Program-made: the position numbers and the translations under genes
From: Kappaphycus alvarezii
Taxonomy: Eukaryota > Rhodophyta > Florideophyceae > Gigartinales > Solieriaceae
Assembly (NCBI GenBank): GCA_002205965.3
Contig: NADL03000160.1
Span: 106,594 to 170,593, forward strand
DNA: 64,000 nucleotides
Direction of reading: 5' to 3'
Notes under the pieces: model-generated
What the model was told of the DNA's origin: nothing
The model's input: the letters and a program-made list of their open reading frames with translations, nothing else
The model's database searches: none
Shown: piece by piece, positions 22,425-32,450 of the stretch
Position numbering within the stretch: the first letter of the stretch is position 1
Layout of the letters: every line of letters begins with the position of its first letter

Positions 22425-22844
22425 TGTTAGTGTAATTTCTCTCTTGTTGCCTCTGCTGACAGCTGACAGCTCGCAAAGAGGTTTACAGACATTACTGTAG
22501 TTTACTGTTGAACCTAGAACTTGACCGTTACGTTATGCAGTGTACAGTGCTGCAAGATAGAGCTGATCTACTTTAGACAGGCTCAAGCAGGTTTAGGATT
22601 AGACCTCTCACCGTCGTCTACACTGCTTCTGGAGCCTTCTTTCGATCATCCAGAAGACTCAGTCGACTCGCCTCAAAGTCTATATAAGCCCCGGCCTCCC
22701 TCGTTCTTCTGACTGAGTAAAGTTCCTCACCACCTTCTCCTCTCTCATCTTACTTTCTTGGTCCCTCGCTGTCTTTCGTTCTCTGCTTCTCTCTCTCTCT
22801 TTCGCTCTCTCGCTCGCTCGCGCTCTCGGTCGTTCTCTCTATCA
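22425..22844 (+). repeat. Copia C 3' LTR (420 bp)
   Basis: It runs from TGTTAGTGTAATTTC to CTCTCTATCA, the same length as the 5' LTR with few differences. Flanks ATTCT (left of element C) and GCAAG (right) do not match, so no target-site duplication supports this pair as one insertion. Confidence 0.92.
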
Positions 22845-23026
22845 GCAAGCACATTGATATTGCATACCACTTTGTAAGAGATGCAGTTGCGCGTAAAGAG
22901 GTGAACTTGGTGTACGTGCCGACAACTGAAAATGTTGCTGACGCTTTGACAAAACCACTAAGGCGAGTTCAGATGACAAAACTTGTTAGATTGATTGTGA
23001 TGGGTAGTAAGGGGAGCATGAATTAA
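22845..23026 (+). pseudogene. Family A RNase H C-terminal tail (fragment)
   Basis: It begins abruptly after the C LTR with [18 protein letters not shown] and ends with the normal family A tail ([23 protein letters not shown]) and a stop at 23024-23026. The same region is already present in A1 at 16079-16240. This is therefore a second family A copy joined at the C LTR, not the continuation of A1. Confidence 0.85.
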
Positions 23027-23051
23027 TGTAAAAACAATGTGATCGAGGGAG

Positions 23052-24291
23052 TGTTGAAAAAGGGATAGAATGCATGCGATCCATGGTTTTTAGTTGCCAC
23101 CTGGACACGTGTACACTTGTAGCATGAAAAAGCGAGTTGCACCCTTCTTCTGTGCACACCTACTACACGTGTAAAATGGGCCAAAACGAAAGTTGCGTGG
23201 GAAAAAAGACCATTTTCGGGCAACTCAAAATCACGGCCCATTTTGCCATTTTTCAAACCTCTCGGTATTCTGCCCTCTGATTTGCTGCTAGATACGCCTC
23301 CATATCACTCACATCGCTCCAAGTGGCGATATCTGAGCTGATCATTGTGGAGTATTCTGGCACTTGGCATGTTATGGTTGGTTGATGGTTTGTCTCTATT
23401 CTAGGCTCAAAGTACTGTACCCAATGTGTCATACGTGTACTGTCTCCTATGTGGCATACGTGTACTGTCTCCTCTCTGTCGTACGTGTACAGTATTATAG
23501 GTGTCGTACGTGTACAAGTAAACTGTTGTTTCTATATTCATCCTATAGTTGCCTGGACTGGCTGCATACAGTTTACACTATACTCATTATACTGGCTGCA
23601 TACAAATCACTCTTGCACAAGTATGCAGCCAAAGTATGTTGATGCAGCCACGTTGCTTTTACAGTATTGCACGTATAGCACGTAAGACTTAATTCACGTT
23701 GAACGGCCTGCATGAGATTTACGTACTGTTACATAACAACGTGAGACAAGCCCGCCGAAAATTGTTTTCTACTTTTATGATATTTTAAGTTCCCGCCTTA
23801 AGTTCCCCTCTTTGGGTTCTGTTACAGGCCGAGAGATTACAGTTGCGTTGGCGGGTCACGTAAGGCATAATTCACGGGTTGACTGTTTTAGTGTACGTTT
23901 ACGTAACAGAACATGCATGGCTAGCATGCACGCAATGTTACTTACGTTTGAATATCGGTAATTATGAATTTCCCGCGCATGCAAATCAGGGATTCTGAGG
24001 CATCTCGGCTTGGGTAGGCTATAGGATCAACAAAGATAGTACTGCAAATGTAGATTTTGCTACGTTCATTTGTTTTCACAAAGCCGAAGTGAGTACCGGC
24101 AAACAGTATATAGTTGTAGTCTAATAGCTCACCCAAGTAAAGAAGAGGTACGGACTTGCTTTTGATTTCAACACCAACCTCACCCTTGCCGTTCTATCTC
24201 CTTTCTGTTTCTTTTATCTATCTACACTCTTTCCTTACTTCCCTTTTCATTCTCTCTCCTCATCCCTCATCATCCCCTGTTCCTTTCATCA
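23052..24291 (+). repeat. Complete family A LTR, forward (1240 bp)
   Basis: It runs from TGTTGAAAAAGGG to TTTCATCA and is preceded by a polypurine tract (GATCGAGGGAG), so it is a true 3' LTR. It contains CACGTG in GGACACGTGTAC, four TACGTGTAC units near 23425-23520, GGCTGCATAC repeats and a TATATAG candidate TATA box near 24105. Confidence 0.92.
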
Positions 24292-24555
24292 CGGAGTTCA
24301 AAAGTCATGCAAGCTCACCAATGTGCTGCACGTTCCAAGCTTTGCTTTTTCCTTAATTTCTGTACGTAAGATGGTCGATAATGGATTTGACGTTGCGTTC
24401 GTTCGTGACAAGTTCACTGTGAAGAGGAGTGACTGCATCGTGGCTACTGCCACAAGTCGAGGAGAGCTGTATGTGCTCGACACATGTAACGAGGTTCATT
24501 CGGCGCACAAAGCCTCTTTGAAGACATGGCATGAAAGATTGGCCCACGTTCACAC
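24292..24555 (+). pseudogene. Copia B3 fragment: protease to pre-integrase, forward
   Basis: A 264-bp piece of family B on the + strand: CKLTNVLHVPSFAFSLISV through LKTWHERLAHVHT, the protease C-terminus to the integrase zinc-binding start. It begins CGGAG and ends TTCACAC, abutting family A LTR ends on both sides in opposite orientation. It is a target fragment trapped between two A insertions. Confidence 0.85.
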
Positions 24556-25772
24556 TGATGAAAGGAACAGGGGATGATGAGGGATGAGGAGAGAGAATGA
24601 AAAGGGAAGTAGGGAAAGAGTGTAGATAGATAAAAGAAACAGAAAGGAGATAGAACGGCAAGGGTGAGGTTGGTGTTGAAATCAAAGGCAAGTCCGTACC
24701 TCTTCTTTACTTGGGTGAGCTATTAGACTACAACTATATATTGTTTGCCGGTACTCACTTCGGCTTTGTGAAAACAAAATGAACGTAGCAAAATCTACAT
24801 TTGAAGTACTATCTTTGTTGATCCTATAGCCTACCCAAGCCGAGATGCCTCAGAATCCCTGATTTGCATGCGCGGAAATTCATAATTACCGATATTCAAA
24901 ACGTAAGTAACATTGCGTGCATGCTAGCCATGCATGTTCTGTTACGTAAACGTACACTAAAACAGTCAACCCGTGAATTATGCCTTACGTGACCCGCCAA
25001 CGCAACTGTAATCTATCGGCCTGTAACAGAACTCAAAGGCGGAACTTACGGCGGAAGCTTAAAATATCATAAAAGTAGATAACAATTTTTGGCGGGCTTG
25101 TCTCACGTTGTTATGTAACAGTACGTAAATCTCATGCAGGCCGTTCAACGTGAATTAAGCCTTACGTGCTATACGTGCAATACTGTAAAAGCAACGTGGC
25201 TGCATCAACATACTTTGGCTGCATACTTGTGCAAGAGTGATTTGTATGCAGCCAGTATAATGAGTATAGTGTAAACTGTATGCAGCCAGTCCAGGCAACT
25301 ATAGGATAAATATAGAAACCACTGTTTACTTGTACACGTACGACAGAGAGGAGATAGTACACGTATGCCACATAGGAGACAGTACACGTATGACACATTG
25401 GGTACAGTACTTTGAGCCTAGAATTGAGACAAACCATCATCCAACCATAACATGCAAGTGTCAGAATGCTCCACAATGATCAGCTCAGATATCGCCACTT
25501 GGAGCGATGTGAGTGGTATGGAGGCGTATCTAGCAGCCGATCAGAGGGCAGAATACCAAGTGGTTTGAAAAAAGGTAAAATGCGCCGTGATTTTGAGTTG
25601 CCCGAAAATGGGCTTTCGTCCCAGGCAACTTTCGATTTGGCCCATTTTACACGTGTAGTAGGTGTACACACAGAAGAAGGGTGCAACTCGCTTTTTCATG
25701 CTACAAGTGTACACGTGTCCAGGTGGCAACTAAAAACCATGGGATCGCATGCATTCTATCCCTTTTTCAACA
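24556..25772 (-). repeat. Copia A2 3' LTR (1217 bp)
   Basis: Reverse complement of the family A LTR: TGATGAAAGG at the left, TTTTTCAACA at the right, next to the polypurine tract. Confidence 0.92.
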
Positions 25773-28700
25773 CTCCCCCGATCACATTGTTTTTCATTAA
25801 TTCATGCTCCCCCTTACTACCCATCACAATCAGTCTAACAAGTTTTGTCATCTGAACTCGCCCTAGTGGTTTTGTCAAAGCGTCAGCAACATTTTCAGTT
25901 GTTGGCACGTACACCAAGTCCACCTCTTTACGCACAACTGCATCTCTTACAAAGTGGTATGCAATATCAATGTGCTTGTTGCGTCTGTTGGTGCTCTCGT
26001 TTCGAGCGAGCTCCATAGCCCCCTGGTTATCGCTGTATATTGTAGTAGCATGATCAATTCCAAGTGCTTTCATGCCCAGCGATGTCCAGGTTTCAAGGAT
26101 GTCCCGAACGACACGTCTCAGCCATATTGCTTCTTTACTTGCTGCAGTTAACGAAATGTATTCGGCCTCACATGACGAAGCTGCGACAACCGTTTGCTTT
26201 CGCGAGCACCAACTTACCCCACTTCCAGCCATGCGAAACACGAAACCACTCGTCGATTTGCGATCGGACACATCTCCGGCCCAATCCGAGTCACAGTATG
26301 CAGACAAGCCCAGATCAGCATTCCCTCGGAACACAAGACCTAAATCTTTGGTCCCAGCGAGATACCTTAACACTCTTTTTACTGCTAACCAATGCTTCTC
26401 TCTTGGTTCTTCGCAGAAACGTGCAAGTTTGCCAACCGCATAAGATATATCAGGTCGTGTTCCAACAGACAAATACATGAGAGATCCAATGGCGCTCCTG
26501 TATGGAGCATCTGTCCGAGCATCACTACCCGTATCTACCGACCGATCCACGTTCAACTCGTCAGTGTTTAGATTCATAGGAGTTGGAACAGGTCTACAAT
26601 TCTGCATTCCAAATCGCTCTAAAACGCTGTCTACAAAGCGTGGCTGGGATAAACACAAGGATCGTTCGGATCTCCGGCGAGAAATTTCAAGCCCCACAAC
26701 CATTCTCGCTTCGCCCAAATCTTTCATTTCAAAACGGCGGTTCAGCTCCCCTTCATCCATGCAATCGCCTCCATGTTGTTTCCTGCAAGCAGCAAGTCAT
26801 CAACATACAGGAGGATAATCATGATTGAGTCGGAGGTCGGGTCAAATTTTACATAAACACAGGGATCATTAGTGCCACTTTTGAATTTGAGCCCATCAAC
26901 AAGAAAATCATCGATTTTCTGGTGCCACCGCCTATGTGCCTGTTTCAAACCATACAAGGCCTTCAGAAATTTGCAGACATGATTTGGTTTCGAGGCGTCC
27001 TTAAATCCATCAGGCTGTTCCATGTACACGTCCTCCTCCACCTCACCGTTCAGAAATGCCGTCTTAACGTCCATTTGATGCAGCTCCAGGTCCTGATGTG
27101 CGACAAGTGCCAAAAGCACCCGAATTGACGTGAGCTTCACGACAGGGGCGTACGTCTCATTATAATCTACCCCTTTCACCTGTTGGAAACCACGAGCGAC
27201 AAGACGCGCCTTCGATTTTCGGGAAAAGCCTCCGTTGGAGTCCTGGGCATCTTTTATTGCAAACACCCATTTTGGAGTCAGAATGTTTGAGGCCTCCAAA
27301 CGTGGGACTAACTTCCATGTTTTGTTCCGAACGATCGAGTCTCGCTCGGACTCGATGGCGGACTTCCAAAAGTCTGCGTCCGGTCCTGTCGCCGCGTGTC
27401 GGTACGAGATGTTGACAACATTTGTAACGAGAGCCGTGTCATTAGGTGTCAAGGATATGTTTGATCTCCACCAAGCATTTGGGGCTCTTCGAATCCTTTC
27501 AGATCTCCGAGGAGCTACAGACACCTCAGGGGTTCAGGGATTTCGTTATCTGTACCTACGTTTTCGGCGACCGTTGGGTCGTTTCCAACATTAGCCTGGT
27601 CATTCCCTTGTCCCTGAATATCTTGTCTCGAAGATGCAGTTATTTCGACTGTGTCCGGTGTAGGAAGCCGGACTTGAGCATCCTGTTCAACGCCGAGACT
27701 TACAAGATCCTCATCGGAGCTAATTGAGAGATACTCATCTGATTCTTTCTCATTTATTTCAGACTGGCAGGTTTCGCTCTCACTGAATCTGACATCTCTG
27801 GAAACAACTACCTTGTGTAATTCAGGATCCCACAGTTTGTAAGCTTTGCTGGCTTCCGCATATCCAAGCATAATTGCTTCCCGTGCTCGGTTGTCAAGCT
27901 TACTCAATTGACTTGCCGGGACGGTGTACCAACATTTGCTTCCGAACGTACGAAGGTGCGACAAATTGGGCTTGCGACCGTACCATATATGATGCGGGGT
28001 CGTGTGGCTTGGAAGTGCCGAGTTGTAACTCTGTTTCGGATGTATACAGCAGTCGCCAGAGCTTCGGCCCAGAACTGTTTTGGCAGACTCTTTGCATGTA
28101 GCATGGACCGAACCAGATCCATCAGTGTTCGGTTCAGCCGCTCTGAAACACCATTCTGTTCAGGTGACTCCACTGCACTAAGCTCATGTTTTGTGCCGCG
28201 CTCGGCAAGGTAGTCCTTGAATGCAGTGGACATATATTCTCCCCCTCGATCTGAACGAAGAATGCCAATGCGACGCCCAGTATGGGCTTCGCTACGAGCT
28301 TGGAACAGTTTATATTTATCAAAGACCTCTGACTTTCGCTGCATCATGTAGACGGTAACCCAGGAAGAGTGATCGTCCGTGAAGGTGACAAAGTAGCGTG
28401 CCCCTCCAACAGAAGAAACCTCCATAGGTCCACACACGTCACTGTGAACAAGGTCTAACATCGCTTCAGCTCTACCAGTCGTGCGTTCCTTCGGCACTGC
28501 TGAACGATGAGCCTTTCCATGAACGCATGAGGAGCATATTTCGGATGTATTCGAGCCACTGATCTGCACGCCGTCCACAACATTGTTCCTTACCATAGAT
28601 GCAATGCCCTGCTTGCTTACGTGAGCCATTCTCTCGTGCCATGTCGAGAGTGTGGTGACTTTCGCAGAGTACAAGGTATCATTGGGTATCTTCTGGACTA

Positions 28701-30020
28701 TGTCGATAGCATAAAGAAGGCTATTGCACAGCATTTTTCCAGTTGCTACAACTCTCCCATTCTTAGTCATCTGCAAAGATTTGTTCTCAAATACAGTTTT
28801 GATCCCTTCTATGTCCGCTTTGCCTACAGAGATGAGAGAATATTCGAAACTAGGAACGTGGACAACATCTCGCAGAATACACCGCTTTCGAGAACCATCT
28901 ACTAATAATGTGAGCTCCACGTCACCTCGCCCAGCAATCTTAGCCCGGGCTTTAGTTCCCATTTCGACTGAGGCTGCAGAAAATTCGGTATAATTCGTGA
29001 AAACACTCCTATCGTAAGTCATATGGGAAGTACATGCGGAATCTGCGTACCAAGAGGAAGTTCCGGCCGAAATCCCGGCCTGTTTAATTCGTGACATGAG
29101 GCAAACAATTTCATCATCAACGCTGTCCCCACTATCTGCTGAAGGATGAGAATCAGTCGAATCAAATACATTTGCACCTACGAACGCCTGCTGATCTCTT
29201 CTCGGGCGATTTTTCTCGTTTCGATGATTATTAGATGCTCTGCCACTACGAGAACCGGATGCACGATAGCCCCTTGGAGCTTCCGGGCGCCTACCGTTCA
29301 CATCTTTGCCCCAGCATCTGTCCGCGGTGTGACCAGAATGACCGCAGTTCGTACAGTGCAGCTGTCTAGCATTACCTCCGTAGTCATTCGGACGGGCATT
29401 GGATATGAGTGCAGCATTGGATTTTGTCCCTTTTGACTCCCTCATTTGAGCACGCTCCTCTTCCTGCAACAACCGGCTCTTCACAAATTCCAAAGTAAAC
29501 ACCCTGTCCTCATTGCCGAGCGCATCCAAGGCAACGATGAGATTGTCGAACCGAGGTGGCAATCCATTAAGCACAGCCATGGCTATCTCTTTGTCATCGA
29601 TAGTCACATCCATGGATTTCAGGGTCGCTGCCAACTGTGTTACACGGTTAACGTACTGCAAAACTCTCTCATTACCATCCATAGCCGCGGTGTAAAACCG
29701 GCGTCGAGCCGCAAGTTTATTGAGGAGTGTGTGCCTCTCAAACGTGTTGAGAATAATAGTCCACATCTCCTTTGCAGTTGCCGCAGTGCGCACATGCTCA
29801 AGGTGCTCATCAGAAAGGGACAACCCGATGAGCGCCCTTGCTTGCGGTCGGCCCGAGTCCATGATTTGAGAGCCCTATCATCCGACTCCTCAGGCGGATC
29901 ATCCACAATGTAGTCATCAAGCTCCCGGAGAGCGAGAAGAAGCTGCACCTTCTGCTTCCAAACATGGAAATTATTGTTGGTGAGCTTTTCAATTCGAACT
30001 CCGCCTCCGCGATCGTCCAT
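25756..30020 (-). pseudogene. Copia A2 gag-pol polyprotein, best-preserved copy of family A
   Basis: ATG at 30020. Gag (MDDRGGGVRIEKLTNNNF, MAVLNGLPPRFDNLIVALD) shifts frame near 29845, then 27904-29862 is open for 652 codons. That stretch holds the zinc knuckle CTNCGHSGHTADRC, the protease active site DSACTSHMT, integrase HHCC (WHERMAH ... CSSCVHGK) and the DDE set LDLVHSD, LRSDRGGEY, SPEQNGVSERLN. A frameshift near 28012 is shared with A1 and A4. The linker is 27515-27964. RT is 26742-27524 with KARLVARGFQQVKGVDYNET, QMDVKTAFLNGEVEED and YVDDLLLAG. A 1-bp loss near 26755 leads to RNase H (DSDWAGD, SCEAEYIS, YSDNQGAME). The normal stop is lost and the frame runs into the LTR. Gag and Pol share one frame, as in copia. 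Confidence 0.93.
25773..25783 (-). promoter_or_regulatory. Polypurine tract of A2
   Basis: CTCCCCCGATC on the + strand, the reverse complement of a purine run directly upstream of the A2 3' LTR. Confidence 0.75.
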
Positions 30021-30069
30021 GACTACGTCTTTATCCAAGACTCTTTGTATCTGAAACCTGTATTACCAC
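30021..30069 (-). other. Stub of A2 leader, cut by the B1 LTR
   Basis: It matches the leader just upstream of gag in A3 and A4 as far as TATTACCAC. There the B1 LTR begins. The remaining leader, PBS and 5' LTR of A2 are not found on the other side of B1. Confidence 0.8.
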
Positions 30070-32439
30070 TAATGGGAATCGGGGAGGGTGAAGGACTTTG
30101 CTGGACGGATGAAGTTGCGGGCTTGGCTACCCAGAATTTACTCGGAACTCTAAAATCTTGGCCTTAAGTACAACCTACAACTACTTTCTAACTCATTGCG
30201 TCCACTAACATAATCCCGCAAACTATTGCCATTTGAGCGGATTTCAAGATCTTGGCCGGTGATAACAGTCATAAGTGTAGGGAAAACACATCGACCACTA
30301 AGCCACATGCGCTGGCATGTCAAGTGGTGCACTGAGTGAATTCACAGCCCATTTCAACACTCCCCCTCACTCAGGGGACCACAGAGTGCTGTAAGGACTC
30401 AGACATCTTACACCTCATTCCTATCACCTATAGGACAGTAAGACATGCTGAAAACACACAAATTAAATTTTCACCAATGCAACCACTTGCGGGCTCGAAC
30501 CCGCGATGCTACCATGTAGGAAAACACATCGACCACTAAGCCACATGCGCTGGCATGTCAAGTGGTGCACTGAGTGAATTCACAGCCCATTTCAACACTC
30601 CCCCTCACTCAGGGGACCACAGAGCTGTAAGGACTCAGACATCTTACACCTCATTCCTATCACCTATAGGACAGTAAGACATGCTGAAAACACACAAATT
30701 AAATTTTCACCAATGCAACCACTTGCGGGGCTCGAACCCGCGATGCTACCATGTAGGAAAAACACATCGACACTAAGCCGCATGCGCTGGCATGTCAAGT
30801 GGTGCACTGAGTGAATTCACAGCCCATTTCAACACTCCCCCACTCAGGGGACCACAGAGTGCTGTAAGGACTCAGACATCTTACACCTCATTCCTATCAC
30901 CTATAGGACAGTAAGACATGCTGAAAACACACAAATTAAATTTTCACCAATGCAACCACTTGCGGGGCTCGAACCCGCGATGCTACCATGTAGGAAAAAA
31001 CACATCGACCACTAAGCCACATGCGCTGGCATGTCAAGTGGTGCACTGAGTGAATACACAGCCCATTTCAACACCCCCTCACTCAGGGACCACAGAGTGC
31101 TGTAAGGACTCAGACATCTTACACCTCATTCCTATCACTTATAGGACAGTAAGACATGCTGAAAACACAAAATTAAATTTTCACCAATGCAACCACTTGC
31201 GGGCTCGAACCCGCGATGCTTCCATTAGAAAAAACACATCGACCACTAAGCCACATGCGCTGGCATGTCAAGTGGGCACTGAGTGAATACACAGCCCATT
31301 CAACAATAAGGGGCAATTTGGAACTGCTTCCAAAGTTGACACATTTGTGTAAACAGGTTGGCCCAATACACACATCAATACAGAACCTTGTTTTGCAGAC
31401 TTATTGGAACCGAATTCTCTTGTGCAAGAAAACGGACTCAATCCGTTATACGTATAATAGAATCACATAACTGATTTTGGATGCAGTCAGTCCAATCTTC
31501 ATCATATTACGAACCACATACGTATGATGGAATCACATAACTGATTTTTGGATGCAGTTGTACAAATCAGGATCATAACTAGAAACCACATACGTATGAT
31601 GAAATCACATAACTGATTTTTGGATGCAGATGTACAAATCAGGATCATAACTAGAACCACATACGTAAAAATCACATAACTGATTTTGGATGCAGTTGTA
31701 CAAATCAGGATCATAACTAGAAACTACATACGTATGATGGAATCACATAACTGATTTTTGGATGCAGCTGGATAAAAACCCATAATCATAAACTAGAAAC
31801 CTCATACGTATGATGGATTCACATAACTGATTTTTGGATGCAGCTGGATAAAACCCGTAATCATAACTAGAAACCTCAATGTAATATGAAATCAAATACC
31901 TCTTTCTAGGAGTCATGACAGTATTGCCATAATTGATTCCTACTGTACAAACTCTAGTACAGTACAGAATATTGCCATAATTGATCCTACGGTACAAACT
32001 CAAGTACAGTAAGAAGTACAGTACTTTGGATATTACGATGTACAGTCAAGTACAGTTCCTCATTTGGCACTAGTACAGTACGTACACACTGCCAAAAGGT
32101 TTCTACTCTTAGCTGTACCTCGTGTACATCACATACACAACTGCCACCACGTAAACGTGTACAAAGCTTTCCTCAGCATATCTCTCATACAGTATACTCC
32201 TCATCCACTTATAGTACCCTACCCCATGTAAATCACCCCATAAACAACTTTTGCCCCTAAGTCGCTGACCTCTCAAAATCATACTTTCGTCCCTGGGAAC
32301 TTTGGATTTCTTCCGAAATGCCTTAGGGCAACCCTTCAATCAACACGTGTGCATGTGTACACGTGGAACATTCCTCATGCCTCTCATGCGGTTTGGCACA
32401 GATGTGGGTCATGTGATCGTCTTGCCAAATCAACCAACA
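30070..32439 (-). repeat. Copia B1 3' LTR, split by a TRIM array
   Basis: It runs from TAATGGGAATCGG to CAACCAACA (start TGTTGGTTGATTTGG on the minus strand). Without the array (30276-31305) and one target copy it is about 1335 bp. It has six roughly 72-bp subrepeats between 31440 and 31870. The LTR pair ends are TG...TA rather than TG...CA. Confidence 0.9.
30276..31305 (-). mobile_element. Tandem TRIM array: five LTRs, four internal regions
   Basis: This is a 1030-bp array of the same miniature element as at 5357, reverse orientation, flanked by ATAAG at 30271-30275 and 31306-31310. LTRs: 30276-30359, 30515-30597, 30752-30834, 30989-31073, 31225-31305. Internal regions of about 151-155 bp lie between them, each with a polypurine tract (GAGTGAGGGGGAG-like) and a PBS-position TGG. 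The single outer target duplication means the array either inserted as a unit or grew in place by LTR-LTR recombination. The tRNA-like T-arm is perfectly paired here (GCGGG/CCCGC). It has no coding capacity. Confidence 0.9.
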
Positions 32440-32448
32440 CCCCCCTCG
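32440..32448 (-). promoter_or_regulatory. Polypurine tract of B1
   Basis: CCCCCCTCG on the + strand, the reverse complement of CGAGGGGGG, directly upstream of the B1 3' LTR start. Confidence 0.75.
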
Positions 32449-32450
32449 AT

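Noticed and set aside
23364..23685. Recurrent frames of 78-106 aa, Cys/Tyr/Val-rich (also at 41843, 46939, 52640, 59692 and 25162)
   Set aside because: They lie wholly inside family A LTRs and come from the TACGTGTAC and GGCTGCATAC repeats. They have no start context and no domain, and frames differ between copies.
26064..26480. Recurrent 138-aa and 123-aa frames antisense to family A RNase H (also at 15578, 45914 and 53565)
   Set aside because: They are exact antisense shadows of the conserved RNase H coding region and recur only because the element recurs.
30276..31305. CRISPR-like or satellite array
   Set aside because: The units are LTR and internal segments with a PBS position and polypurine tract, and the array has an outer 5-bp target duplication. 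It is a tandem TRIM.
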